From contig JAMIIV010000044.1 in assembly GCA_035913415.1 (NCBI GenBank), positions 1 to 64,000 on the forward strand: a DNA stretch of 64,000 bases, in the 5' to 3' direction. Positions 45,702 through 55,600 of the stretch are shown piece by piece. The notes under the pieces were generated by a model. The model was not told the origin of the DNA. It searched no databases and saw only the letters and a program-made list of their open reading frames with translations. Position numbers and translations under genes: made by a program. Origin of the DNA: UBA5070 sp035913415. Its GTDB lineage: Bacteria; Fibrobacterota; Fibrobacteria; UBA5070. How positions within the stretch are numbered: the first letter of the stretch is position 1; each line of letters starts with the position of its first letter.

Positions 45702-46655
45702 ATGCACCTGCATTCCCTCCCGACGCTCCCCCTCGCGCTTGCCTTCGCATTTCTGTCCAGCGGATGCAAACAGCCCGCACCCGATTCCGATCCCGTCGAT
45801 TCGACGGCAGTCCTGCCGGCCATGGTCGCCAGCGTGGCTCCTGCGTTCCAGTCGATCGCGGCGGGAAGTCGTTTCGGACTCGCCCTGGATTCGTCCGGCA
45901 AGGTCTGGGCCTGGGGGGATAACTTGTGGGGTGAAACCCAGGTTCCAGGGGATCTCCGCAAGGTCGTTCAAATCGCCGCCGGCAGCGGCTTCGGGGTGGC
46001 CTTACAGGACGACGGCAAGGTCCGGGTGTGGGGTGGTTCCCAAGCATGCACCTTCCACGAATGGGATCGGGCGGTATACATCAGCGCGAATGGGCACGAT
46101 GCGTTCGCCACGGTCCTCTCCGATGGAACGGTCCGCCTCAGCGGATGCTTCGTCGACACCCTGGGGCTGGCCAAGGGACTGCGAGACATCCGCTCCGTCG
46201 CTCTGGGGTCGAACTTCCTCGTCGCGCTGACCAAGACGGGGACATTGCTGTTTCGCACCTCCATGGGCGCCGACGACTTCGAGAACCCTTCGGTGCCGTC
46301 CGGAATCCGAGGCGTGCGGGAGATCACGGCAGGCAAGTCGCATGTCTCGGCATTGCTGGAGGATGGGCGCGTCCTGTCCTGGGGGCCCAACTACGAAGGC
46401 GAGAACAACATCCCGGACGATCTAGGCAAGGTGGTCAAGCTCGCGGCCGGATCATCTTCCACCTACGCCTTGCTGGAAGACGGCTCGGTCCGCACCTGGG
46501 GCAACACGAAGAACGGGGAGGACAAGCTCCCCCCCGAGCTGAAGAAGGCCCGCGACATCGCCGTCGGACAGTTCATCTGCAGATTCGCCCTGGATTCCGC
46601 GGGTCGGATCCACACATGGGGCGACGACGCGTGCCGGGAAGGCATTCCGCGTTAG
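45702..46655 (+). CDS. RCC1-repeat lipoprotein
   Basis: 317 residues with a lipoprotein signal (LPLALAFAFLSSGC, lipobox Cys about residue 22). The rest is RCC1-type repeats forming a beta-propeller: SRFGLALDSSGKVWAWGDN, SGFGVALQDDGKVRVWGGS, SHVSALLEDGRVLSWGPN, SSTYALLEDGSVRTWGNT and RFALDSAGRIHTWGDD. Probably envelope-anchored; ligand unknown. Converges with nirD. Confidence 0.85.
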   Translation: MHLHSLPTLPLALAFAFLSSGCKQPAPDSDPVDSTAVLPAMVASVAPAFQSIAAGSRFGLALDSSGKVWAWGDNLWGETQVPGDLRKVVQIAAGSGFGVALQDDGKVRVWGGSQACTFHEWDRAVYISANGHDAFATVLSDGTVRLSGCFVDTLGLAKGLRDIRSVALGSNFLVALTKTGTLLFRTSMGADDFENPSVPSGIRGVREITAGKSHVSALLEDGRVLSWGPNYEGENNIPDDLGKVVKLAAGSSSTYALLEDGSVRTWGNTKNGEDKLPPELKKARDIAVGQFICRFALDSAGRIHTWGDDACREGIPR

Positions 46656-46667
46656 GGCAAGCGGCAC

Positions 46668-46700
46668 GTCGCCCACTCCGACGGCGTCGGCCTGGGCGAC
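46668..46700. terminator. Nested hairpin between convergent genes
   Basis: Arms GTCGCCCA (46668-46675) and TGGGCGAC (46693-46700) enclose CCGAC-GGC-GTCGG. It sits between the ends of the RCC1 gene and nirD. No T-run, so terminator function is uncertain. Confidence 0.4.
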
Positions 46701-46711
46701 GATGGCCTCGC

Positions 46712-47185
46712 TCAGGCCTCCACTTCCACCATGCCCCCGACGACCCGCACCGGGTACGCGCGCAATGCCACTCCGTCCTCCTCCAGGCAGCGCCCGTCGT
46801 CCAGGGAATAGGCGCGTTTGTGCAGCGGACAGAAAACGGCTGCCTGGCCGTTCTTTTCGCCCACCAACCCCTGGTGCATCGCCGCGGCTCCCTTGTGGGG
46901 GCAGAGATTCTGCACCGCGCGCACCAGGTCCTGCCCGATGCGGAAGATCGCGACCTGCTCCCCCTCGATGAGGACGCAGGTCCCGGCACCGATGCTGAGA
47001 TCGTCGAAGGCGCAGGCGTTGTGCCAGATGGCGGTGGTGTTCTGGGTGGTCTCGAACATGGTCTGTCCTCGGAAGGGGAGCGACTCCCCGGTAGTGTGGA
47101 GATCGGGAAGGGCGTCCTCGAATGGCCAAGGACTTTCCCAGGCCACGAAGCCCGGTGCATGTCGGGTCTCGGCGATCGGGCTCAT
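46712..47185 (-). CDS. nirD: Nitrite reductase (NADH) small subunit, Rieske type
   Basis: 157 residues from the ATG at 47185, which overlaps the nirB stop (ATGA) and has AGGAGG upstream. An internal ATG at 47059 would give the usual NirD length of about 115, so the first 42 residues are an extension. The Rieske motif is complete: CPHKGAAAMH and CPLHKRAYSL (C-x-H, C-x2-H), so a [2Fe-2S] cluster is likely. Partner of NirB in reducing nitrite to ammonium in the cytoplasm. Confidence 0.92.
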   Translation of the reverse strand: MSPIAETRHAPGFVAWESPWPFEDALPDLHTTGESLPFRGQTMFETTQNTTAIWHNACAFDDLSIGAGTCVLIEGEQVAIFRIGQDLVRAVQNLCPHKGAAAMHQGLVGEKNGQAAVFCPLHKRAYSLDDGRCLEEDGVALRAYPVRVVGGMVEVEA

Positions 47186-49677
47186 GGCGACACCTCCTCG
47201 GGCACGATCTGTCCCCGCTCGCGACGGAACCGGATGGCCGGATTGGGACGATCGTCGTTGGCGAAGGCGCGGAACCGCCGCAGCACATCCGGAGATTCCA
47301 GCGCGACCTTCCACTCGCAGCGGAACCCCTCCACCAGCCCCGCCATCTGCTCGTCCATCTGGGCCCCCAGGCCCAGGGAGTCGTCCAGCAGGACCTGCCG
47401 GAGATGGCCCATTCCGCCGATGTCGTCGAGCCACACCGACGTGCGCGTTAGCCGATCGGCGGTGCGGATGTAGTAGACCAGGAACCGGTCGACCAGCTTC
47501 AGGACCTCGTGTGCGGACAGGTCCTGTGCCAGCAATTGCGCATGACGGGGCTTCATGCCACCGTTGCCGCAAACGAAGACGTTCCAACCCTTCTCCGTGG
47601 CGATGATCCCCACGTCCTTGCTCTGGGCCTCGGCGCATTCGCGGGCGCAGCCCGAAACCGCGAACTTCAGTTTGTGCGGCGACCGGATCCCCTTGTAGCG
47701 CTCCTCCACGGCGATGGCCAACCCCGTGGAGTCCTGCACGCCGAAGCGGCACCAGGCGCTGCCCACGCAGGCCTTCACGGTGCGCACCGACTTGGCGTAG
47801 GCGTGTCCCGATTCGAACCCGGCTTCGACAAGTTCCGTCCAAATCGCTGGAAGCTGTTCCAATCGCGCACCGAAGAGGTCGATGCGCTGCCCTCCGGTGA
47901 TCTTGGTGTACAGGTCGTACCTGGACGCCACGTCGGCGATCACCCGCAGCTTCTCCGGAGTGATCTCCCCCGCGGGGATGCGCGGCACCACCGAATAGGT
48001 GCCGTTCTTCTGGATGTTGGCCAGGAAACGGTCGTTCGTGTCCTGCAGGGCGTCGCGCCCGTCGGAGATCACATGGTGGTTCCACAGGCTGGCCAGGATG
48101 TTCCCCACGGCGGGTTTGCAGACCTCGCAACCGAGCCCCCCCTTGCCGTGGCGCGCGTGCAGCTCCTCGAAACTTCGCAAACCGTCTCTCCAGGCCAGAT
48201 CGAACAGTTCGGCCCGCGAGTGCTCGAAATGGGCGCACATCCCCTTGGAGACCGCGACGCCTTTTTCGGCCAGGCGCTTCTTGACGATTCCCGTCACCGC
48301 CTGCGCGCAGCTTCCGCATCCGGTGCAGGCCCGGGTCGATTTCTTCACCGCCCCCAGGTCCGTGCAACCGGCATCCACCGCCGACAGAATGGACGAACGT
48401 CGGATGTTCTCGCAATTGCAGATGATGGGATCGTCCGAAACCGCACCCGCACCCGCGGGCGCCAGGAGCACCCGGGGATCCTCCGGAAGCGGGGCGCCGC
48501 TGTCGAGCAATGCGGCGAGTTCCCCGAACGGCGCGAGATCGCCCACCAACACGGCTCCGTGCAGGGCTCGGTCGGATTCCCTCCAGACGATCTTCTGGTA
48601 GATGCCCTTGCGCGGTGCGCTGACCACCAGTTCGTCGAAGCCTTCCCCTTCGGGAACCGCGTCGCCGATGGACCCGACATCCACTCCCAGCAGCTTCAGC
48701 TTGGTGGCGGGAGTGTAGCCACGGAAGGGGCGGGACGATCCCGCGATGTCGTGGGCGGCGGCCTCGGCCATGCGGTTGCCCGGCGCCACCAAGCCATGGA
48801 TCATCCCCTTGTGGAGAGCGCACTCGCCGATCGCCCAGATTCCGGCTGCGGAAGTGCGCATCGCGTCGTCGACCTCGATGCCCCCACGTGGGCCCACCGC
48901 GATGCCACTTGCCCGCGCGAGTTCGTCTCGCGGACGGATTCCGGCAGAGGCGACCACGATCCCCGCCGGGATCACCTCGCCGTCGGCCATGCGCAATCCT
49001 TCCACGACCTCGGTGCCCGCGACGGACTCGCTGCGCGCGTCCAGGCGGACCGTCACGCCCAGGGCTTCGATGGACCGCTTCAGCAACGCGGACGCGGCTT
49101 CATCCAGTTGGCGTGGCATCAGCCGCGAGGCGAACTCGACCACCGTGGTGGACAGTCCCAGGTCGACCAAGGCCTTCGCGGCCTCGAGCCCGAGCAGACC
49201 TCCGCCGATGACGAGCCCCCGCTCCTTCCCCGTCCCCCAATCGCGGATGCGTTCCACGTCGTCCACGGTGCGGTAGGGGAAGAAGCCCCCGAGCTCACGC
49301 CCGGGAAGAGGAGGGACGAAGGGGGCCGATCCGGTGGCCAACACGATGCCGGTCCCGGCGATGTGCCGGCCAGACTCCGTGACCACCGCGCAGCCAAGTG
49401 GATCCAGGGACACCACCCGATCCCCCAGGACCAGGTCCACGTCGTTTTGCGCGTACCAGTCGCGCGGCAGCATTTCCAGTTCGTCCGCGCTCTTGCCCCC
49501 GAACAACTCGGAGAGATGCACACGATCGTACGGCGCTCGCGATTCTTCGCCCACGACGGTGATCCCGATGACCGGATCGAGTTCTCGCAGGGTCTGGCAG
49601 AAACGCGCGGCGACCATGCCGGCGCCGACGACCACGATGCGGGGGGAAGGGGTGTTTGTTTGTTCGATTCCAGCCAT
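47182..49677 (-). CDS. nirB: Nitrite reductase (NADH) large subunit
   Basis: 831 residues from the ATG at 49677 (an in-frame ATG at 49716 adds 13). FAD site RIVVVGAGMVAARF, NAD site GLVIGGGLLGLEAAKAL, BFD-type [2Fe-2S] CNCENIRRS and ACTGCGSCAQAV, then siroheme/[4Fe-4S] ligands CVGSAWCRFG and VSGCARECAEAQSKD. Takes NADH electrons and reduces nitrite to ammonium with NirD. A sigma-54-type element lies about 85 bp upstream. The locus thus has two independent siroheme nitrite reductases. Confidence 0.96.
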   Translation of the reverse strand: MAGIEQTNTPSPRIVVVGAGMVAARFCQTLRELDPVIGITVVGEESRAPYDRVHLSELFGGKSADELEMLPRDWYAQNDVDLVLGDRVVSLDPLGCAVVTESGRHIAGTGIVLATGSAPFVPPLPGRELGGFFPYRTVDDVERIRDWGTGKERGLVIGGGLLGLEAAKALVDLGLSTTVVEFASRLMPRQLDEAASALLKRSIEALGVTVRLDARSESVAGTEVVEGLRMADGEVIPAGIVVASAGIRPRDELARASGIAVGPRGGIEVDDAMRTSAAGIWAIGECALHKGMIHGLVAPGNRMAEAAAHDIAGSSRPFRGYTPATKLKLLGVDVGSIGDAVPEGEGFDELVVSAPRKGIYQKIVWRESDRALHGAVLVGDLAPFGELAALLDSGAPLPEDPRVLLAPAGAGAVSDDPIICNCENIRRSSILSAVDAGCTDLGAVKKSTRACTGCGSCAQAVTGIVKKRLAEKGVAVSKGMCAHFEHSRAELFDLAWRDGLRSFEELHARHGKGGLGCEVCKPAVGNILASLWNHHVISDGRDALQDTNDRFLANIQKNGTYSVVPRIPAGEITPEKLRVIADVASRYDLYTKITGGQRIDLFGARLEQLPAIWTELVEAGFESGHAYAKSVRTVKACVGSAWCRFGVQDSTGLAIAVEERYKGIRSPHKLKFAVSGCARECAEAQSKDVGIIATEKGWNVFVCGNGGMKPRHAQLLAQDLSAHEVLKLVDRFLVYYIRTADRLTRTSVWLDDIGGMGHLRQVLLDDSLGLGAQMDEQMAGLVEGFRCEWKVALESPDVLRRFRAFANDDRPNPAIRFRRERGQIVPEEVSP

Positions 49678-49761
49678 GGGCCACGTCCACCGTTGTCCGG
49701 TTCTGTGGGCGCCCATGGTCCGGTCGGGCCGGTTTCCTTTGGCGATGCCGCGTCAGTCCAA

Positions 49762-49777
49762 TGCAAAGAGTGGGCCA
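49762..49777 (-). promoter_or_regulatory. Sigma-54-type -24/-12 element for nirBD
   Basis: On the minus strand TGGCCCACTCTTTGCA: GG, 10 bases, GC, with TTGCA at -12. Two mismatches to consensus in the -24 half. It points toward nirB, about 85 bp away. Confidence 0.55.
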
Positions 49778-49817
49778 TACCGGTTCTTCCGCCTGTTCGA
49801 CGGCTCGCACCCCGCAC

Positions 49818-49838
49818 TGTCAAATCATGTCATTGACA
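49818..49838. promoter_or_regulatory. TGTCA half-site cluster between nirB and porin
   Basis: TGTCA (49818), TGTCA (49828) and TGACA (49834), the first two on a 10-bp helical phase. It lies between two divergent -24/-12 elements and could activate both. Confidence 0.5.
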
Positions 49839-49909
49839 TTGCGTCTCTATTGCAACAACAACACTTCCGTGATATCCCCCCGTTGTCCCAACCGCCTGCC
49901 ACCGCCCTC

Positions 49910-49925
49910 TGGCACGCCCCTCGCG
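49910..49925 (+). promoter_or_regulatory. Sigma-54-type -24/-12 element for the porin
   Basis: TGGCACGCCCCTCGCG: GG at 49911-49912, 10 bases, GC at 49923-49924. One mismatch to TGGCACGNNNNTTGC. It leaves a leader of about 140 nt before the porin ATG. Confidence 0.55.
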
Positions 49926-50074
49926 TTGCAACAATCCGAGCATGGAACCTTTCCGGCCTGCCTCGCCCCGTGCGATGGGATCGGGAAGGGGGCCCTCGGG
50001 AGCTTCCCGGGAGCGCACCCCTGACCCGAACGCATCGCTACCACACCGGGCGCTCGGGACGAAAGGAACAACGA

Positions 50075-51400
50075 ATGAACCCCACGACTCCTGCCGCGGC
50101 ATTGCTGATCCTGGCTGGCGGCGCGCTCGCCGCCGCGCCTGGTGAATCCCCTTTTCTGGGCGGCACCCCGGGGCTCTCCGGCCAGATCCGCCCTCGCACC
50201 GAGGTCAACCACAAATCCCTCGCGGACTCCTCGCACACGGCCGCATACACCTTGTTGCGTTCGCGACTGGGCTACCTCGCCGCCCCCTCTCCCTTCACCG
50301 AAGTGCGGATCGAGCTCCAGGACGCCCGCATCCTGGGAAGCGAACCGCACGCGGGCAAGAACCACTCCAGTGCGACGGTGGGCAACGCCAAAGGTGTCGA
50401 TTTGACCCAGGCGTACGGCCTGCTGCGCCTTCCCGTCGGAGCTTCCGACACCGGTGAGATTGCCTTGGGCCGCATGAAGATGAGCCTGGGGGCCGGACGT
50501 TTTCTGTCCACCCTGGAGTGGGCGCCCACGGCTCGCCAGTTCGACGGTCTGGCCGCCAATCTCGGCGTGGCGGGAATGGATTTCACCGCCTTCGGTTTCC
50601 AGGTGAAAGACACCACGAACTACGCCGCCGTGACCGCCAACGGCCAGTACGCCGCGCTCCTGGGAACCTACGCCTCCATCCCCGTGAAAACGGCGGGACT
50701 CGTCCTGGAACTCGGCGCATTCTACGAACTGGGGCGCATGGACAGCCTGGTCGTCCCCGGAAGTCCGGAAGCCGTCGGACCTTCCGACCTGGTCACGTTG
50801 GACGCCCGCGTGGCCGGCAAAGCCGGGATGTTCACCTACGAACAGGAGGTCTTGCTCCAGGTCGGCGAATCGTGGAGTGCCGGCAAGAAGACTGATCTGG
50901 AACACCTCGCCTGGTTTTCCGCCACCCGCGTGGGCGTGGCCCACGACTTGGGCAAAGTCAACCTAGGCCTGGACGCCCTCAGTGGCGATGGCGAGGCCAA
51001 GGACAGCACGATCACCCAATACCGAGCCAGTTACTGGTTCGCTCACCAGTACTTCGGCTGGATGGACTACTTCGCCAACAACCCCGCCTACGGTGTGATC
51101 GACGTCCGCCTGGATGCCGACATCCCGCTGGGCAAATGGGGGGCGTTCAAGCCGCAGGCCCACGTCTTCCTGCCCCAGATCCAGACCGACCTCGGCGAAT
51201 CGCTCGATCCCTACGGCCAGGAATTCGATGCGGAACTCCATGTGACGAAGATCCCCAAGTTCCTGCTCATCCTGGGCGCCGGCGTCTTCCTCCCTGGCGA
51301 TGGCGCCTGGATGCTGAAGGGAGTCGGAGGACTCGCCAGCCCCAAGGTTTCGTCCGCTCCGGGGTGGTTCCTCTACGCGAGTCCCGTGTTCAACTTCTGA
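50075..51400 (+). CDS. Alginate-export-type outer-membrane porin
   Basis: 441 residues with a signal peptide (AAALLILAGGALAAAP). Barrel-type alternation throughout: RSRLGYLAAPSPFTEVRIEL, GEIALGRMKMSLGAGRFL, EWAPTARQFDGLAANLG; it ends in the strand WFLYASPVFNF with terminal Phe. Alginate-export family porins occur beside nitrate-assimilation genes in other bacteria, so this is probably the nitrate/nitrite outer-membrane channel. AAAGGA precedes the ATG. Divergent from nirBD and closed by a clear terminator. Confidence 0.82.
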   Translation: MNPTTPAAALLILAGGALAAAPGESPFLGGTPGLSGQIRPRTEVNHKSLADSSHTAAYTLLRSRLGYLAAPSPFTEVRIELQDARILGSEPHAGKNHSSATVGNAKGVDLTQAYGLLRLPVGASDTGEIALGRMKMSLGAGRFLSTLEWAPTARQFDGLAANLGVAGMDFTAFGFQVKDTTNYAAVTANGQYAALLGTYASIPVKTAGLVLELGAFYELGRMDSLVVPGSPEAVGPSDLVTLDARVAGKAGMFTYEQEVLLQVGESWSAGKKTDLEHLAWFSATRVGVAHDLGKVNLGLDALSGDGEAKDSTITQYRASYWFAHQYFGWMDYFANNPAYGVIDVRLDADIPLGKWGAFKPQAHVFLPQIQTDLGESLDPYGQEFDAELHVTKIPKFLLILGAGVFLPGDGAWMLKGVGGLASPKVSSAPGWFLYASPVFNF

Positions 51401-51463
51401 TCGCCCCAACAAATCGCGGTTTCATTCCGCGCATGGTCGGGTGCATCGCCTCGCCCCTCCTGG

Positions 51464-51496
51464 GCCCCGCCGGACACGCTCCTGGCGGGGCTTTTT
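51464..51496 (+). terminator. Rho-independent terminator after the porin
   Basis: Perfect 8-bp stem GCCCCGCC (51464-51471) / GGCGGGGC (51484-51491), 12-nt loop, then TTTTT (51492-51496). The clearest intrinsic terminator in the window. Confidence 0.9.
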
Positions 51497-51503
51497 CGAG
51501 GAT

Positions 51504-52658
51504 TCAGTTCGCGGGATTGGGGAGAGCCCAGAGGCTGTCCCTCCATCGGGTGTCAGGATTCCACTTCCAGAGAGCCGCGTTCGCGGGGGTCAGGGCCGGA
51601 AGGTCGGCGAGCGGAAACTTCATAATGAACCGCGAGCCCGCCGCGTACAGGGTGTCGCCCAGTCCCACCAGATCCCGCGTCTGCAAGCCTCCGCAATCCG
51701 CCAGATCGTTCCAGCACCACCCCTCGGCCATCGGGAGGAGGAATCCGGAACTGTCGTCGAGGACAAATCCCGACGCAGGCCAGTGCCCGCTCACGAACAG
51801 GTGATCGCGGTAGCTGAGCATTGACAGGATGTTGAGAGGGATTTCCTTGCACCCAGTGGGATCGTCTGCGCCTTGGCGACAGTTGCGATACCCGCGATAG
51901 GGTGGCTTGCCTCCTGGCGCCTCGGTCAGTTCGTTGAGCCAATCTCCGATCCAGAGCGCACCCTGGTGCCAAGCCATGGCTCTGGGATTCTTCAAACTGT
52001 CCCGCGTTTTCCACCAATCCGTCATCCAAGGTGCCAGCAACTTCTTCCACGCGGATTCGCCCCACACCCGATACCAGAGGCCGCTCTCCCAGGTCGCAGC
52101 CCAAAGAGTGTCCCCCACGGGGAACAGCCTGGCTGTCGAGGCCAGGGGGAAAGCAGAATCCCATCGAAGCCACTCGCTCCCTGTTCGTAGACAGATTCTG
52201 CGCTCACCGGCTTTGGCAGCGACCAGAACCAGCGAGTTTCGGATCGAACCGAGCCCCGCCACAGTGAAGGAATCGGCGAGGCCGAGGGGATGCGCCGTCC
52301 AACGCCACTCTCCGATCCGCGCCGCGTAAAGACGACCCGGCTTTACGGTCCCGACCCAGATGGTATCCTGCTGGATCGTGAACTCGTACGGGGTCCCCAC
52401 GTTGTCCCAAGGAATCCTGGCCCACCCCGTCGAATACGAGGCGCTAGCGAACAGGCCGCCCACACTATTCATGGCAATCAAACGAGACCCTGAAACAGCA
52501 ATCCGCTCCCACTGTTCCTCGCCAAGCCCCCGCCCAGGCGCTTCGAGACCCGCGCTGCGCCATCCTCTCGAAGGCGCCACGACTGGGGCAGCGGTCTTCT
52601 CACCGCACCCCGCCAGGCCGCTGAACAGGCCCAGGAGAACAAGATGGAGCCGCCTCAA
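51504..52658 (-). CDS. Lipoprotein with propeller-like repeats, unknown
   Basis: 384 residues from a TTG at 52658 that overlaps the upstream stop (TTGA); that start yields a lipoprotein signal RRLHLVLLGLFSGLAGC. Frames further upstream are non-coding in character. The mature part has repeated beta-rich units around GDTLWAATWESGLWYRV, HQGALWIGDWLNEL, YRDHLFVSGHWPASG and LGDTLYAAGSRFIMKF, reminiscent of two-component-type propeller blades. Tryptophan content is high. It is translationally coupled to the giant hydrolase and may act with it at the cell surface. Confidence 0.72.
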   Translation of the reverse strand: MRRLHLVLLGLFSGLAGCGEKTAAPVVAPSRGWRSAGLEAPGRGLGEEQWERIAVSGSRLIAMNSVGGLFASASYSTGWARIPWDNVGTPYEFTIQQDTIWVGTVKPGRLYAARIGEWRWTAHPLGLADSFTVAGLGSIRNSLVLVAAKAGERRICLRTGSEWLRWDSAFPLASTARLFPVGDTLWAATWESGLWYRVWGESAWKKLLAPWMTDWWKTRDSLKNPRAMAWHQGALWIGDWLNELTEAPGGKPPYRGYRNCRQGADDPTGCKEIPLNILSMLSYRDHLFVSGHWPASGFVLDDSSGFLLPMAEGWCWNDLADCGGLQTRDLVGLGDTLYAAGSRFIMKFPLADLPALTPANAALWKWNPDTRWRDSLWALPNPAN

Positions 52659-55600
52659 GGTTCGACTCCCACCACCGTGGTCACGGCGTATTCGGATCCG
52701 ACCGACCGGAAAGCCGGGTCGTTGGTCCGATCCCAGGCAGACCAATCGACATGGTGGAACCCCATCACTGCCCCGGAGGGGTCTGGCCACACGCTGCCAG
52801 GCGCGATGGAAAGGCCTTCGCACCGCAGCCGTCCTTCTCCCAGTCCGTTCACCTCGGTGCGGGTAGACAATAGACATCCCCCGGGATGCCAGAGTTCGCC
52901 CTTGGCCTCCACCCCTCGCTCGGTCTGGTACGGGAAGATCAACGTGAAAGCGCTGACAGGCAGTGCCCCCGTGTTGATCACGCGAACACGCGGTTTCATC
53001 ATATTCGATTCCCACGGCGCTTCGTCACGCATCTCCACGCGCAAGCTGGGGACAGATACGGGATCGCTCGGACCCGATCCGCTATCCACCACGGGAACCG
53101 TCTCCCTCAGACGATCCAGCGAGGGGAGATTCCCCCACAGAATCCTTCCGGACTCGTCGCGGACCTGAACCCAGGGATTCTCTCCCCACCCCCCATCGGC
53201 ACGCTGCCGGGAAGGAGCCAGGGACCGATCCCAGGAAGACCAGTCGGAGAGACGGATTCCGACATTGCCCCCCATCGTCTTCTCCCGCGGCTGGATCCAA
53301 CGGGGGAAGGTCCAAGTCACCGCCCAATATCCGTTGCCTAGGGAGTCCAGCCGGGTCGAAGCCTCCCCCGCATTCCATCGTTCCAGGATCGCCGTGCGTC
53401 GTTCGGGAACCCGCGTGATCCAGACCGCCTGGAGGTTCCGCAGGGGAACGTTCCCATCGTTGCGAATCTCGATTTCGGGCTTGCTGACATTGCGTTCCCC
53501 CGTGGCCGCCTCGCGAGTGATCACGGTGACCTGACGGCGAGCGCGCCGCTCCAGATCCTCCAAGGAGAGGGGATCGCCCCAGATCCGCTCTCCCGATCCA
53601 TCGTGGAGGAGGATCTGGTCGTTGGGAAGGGCCGCCCCGATATTCCCGTTGTTGGAGGGATCCTTGAACACATCCCAGGGCGCGTCGTTGTCCATATGGA
53701 GCGCCACTTCCGCCTCGGCACGCACCGGTGCCATTCCTCCCGGGGGCACCAGGAGCCCCGGATTCTGGTAGGCCAGCTCCCACAAATCGCTTCCCAGGGG
53801 ACGCACGCTCCAAGGAGCCCCGGCAGGGGCCTCTAGAACAGGAGGGTGCGCGGGGTCGGCACGGAACACGTACCGAAGATCGACTCCCCGGAGAGTGTCT
53901 CTCCCAATGTTTTCCACTGCCATCAGCGGTCGACTGTACCGGGTATCCGCGCCGCGCCGTTCGCGGAACCAGACCCTCGCCTGCACGCCTCCCCGAGGAT
54001 CGCGCAGGATGGGATCCACCGCGCCACGCCCGATTAGGATCGGCTTCGGCGACTGCTCGCTGGCCGCGATCACTCCCAGGACCAGTGTTTCGGGAAGCCA
54101 GAAAGACGGGAGCGAGGCAACGATCTTCTGGTCCCTCCATGTGGTTGCTTCCACCCGCAACTGCCCCTGCTCGCGCACCAGAACCGGTCGCACGGAATAC
54201 CCCGGAGGCACGACCCGCCAAGGGGCGATCCACGTAGGATTCCAGTTGGCCTTGACCTCAAGACCAACCTCCGGTGAGGACCGGATCTCCCCACGAAGGC
54301 TGCCGGACCGATTCGTGATCACGAAGCCATGGAAGTCTTCCCCTTGGGGCATCACGCCCAACCGGAAGTCACCCACCACGGAGACGGTGTCGACCCAGCT
54401 GACGGGGCTGCGAGCCGCCGGCCCGTTCCGTAGCGGAATCCGCGCTCCCGATTCCGGAAGCCGCGCCGGCGCTCCGCCCAGCTCCCAGAGGTCGCGGCAA
54501 TCGGAAGCCAAGGCGCAGTAGATGTCGAACCCCTGCTGAGGCGCTCCCACGATCCGGGACGGATTGGCCAACCGCCCCAGCAGATCCCGGTTGAAGGTCG
54601 TTCCCAAGTCCCCATGGGGAACCAGACTGTCGGGGAAACGCCCCCTCGTGAGGAAACGGCGCAGATCGTAGGCTCGAGGGTCGTGGAAGCGATCTGGATG
54701 CACCAAGGGATCCCAGGTGGTCCCTTTTCGTACTGCCCTTTGGCTTTGCTCCCCCACGGCACCATCGGTCAGAGCCATGTACCCTTTCTGGTATTCGTCC
54801 AGGAAAGGAAGGATGGGCATCTCGACATCGACCTGGTCGACGATCGCATCGGCAACCTCGCCATACTTGAATGCATCGGCGAATCCGTAGCAGGTGGTCA
54901 CGCCTTCCTGATCGACCGAGGCACACGCATCCCCAATGGTGCGGGAAAGGACCGCACGTAGGACATCCACCGAACCCCCGATCGTACTGTTCAGGGTCTG
55001 CAAGTCCAGATCCCGTCCATCCGGAAGCTTGGGGTATTCCGTCGCAAGCAACTGAATAGGAGCACTGGTCAACCCCAGATGCGCCCCCTTTTTTCGTCCA
55101 TCGAACAAGCGGCTGTAGGCGATGTCGGCTTCCAGGTCGAATCGCCCGAGTTTCTTCTCCGCTCCTCCAGGCCAGACCCCCGTGACGAGCATGCTGTTGA
55201 GCTTGAGCCAGTGCCCCTGGATCTGGAACCGGGTTTCCATGGTAGAACCGACCGTAGCGCCGGCCATCATCGCCAGCGGTGCCCACAACGGCGCAGTCAC
55301 CGTGGCGAGCACATCCCCCGCCGATTCCCGCCAATCCCCCGTCCCGTCGCCAATGGAGTACATGTATTGGCCCGCGACCACGGCACCACCGGCAGCCCCG
55401 AGCCCACCCCCGATGGACCGGGCCAGGAGTGTTGGATCCACTGTCGCATCGACCAACGTGATGTCGGTGCGCGCCGAATCCCGCAGAATTCGGCCGTGCG
55501 AGCTCATGAATTCAGGAGGCAGCGAGGCGTATTCAGTGGTCGTCACGGAACCGAAGTGCGGCGTATTGACTGTGACGACTCGACGGATATGGTTGGCGGG

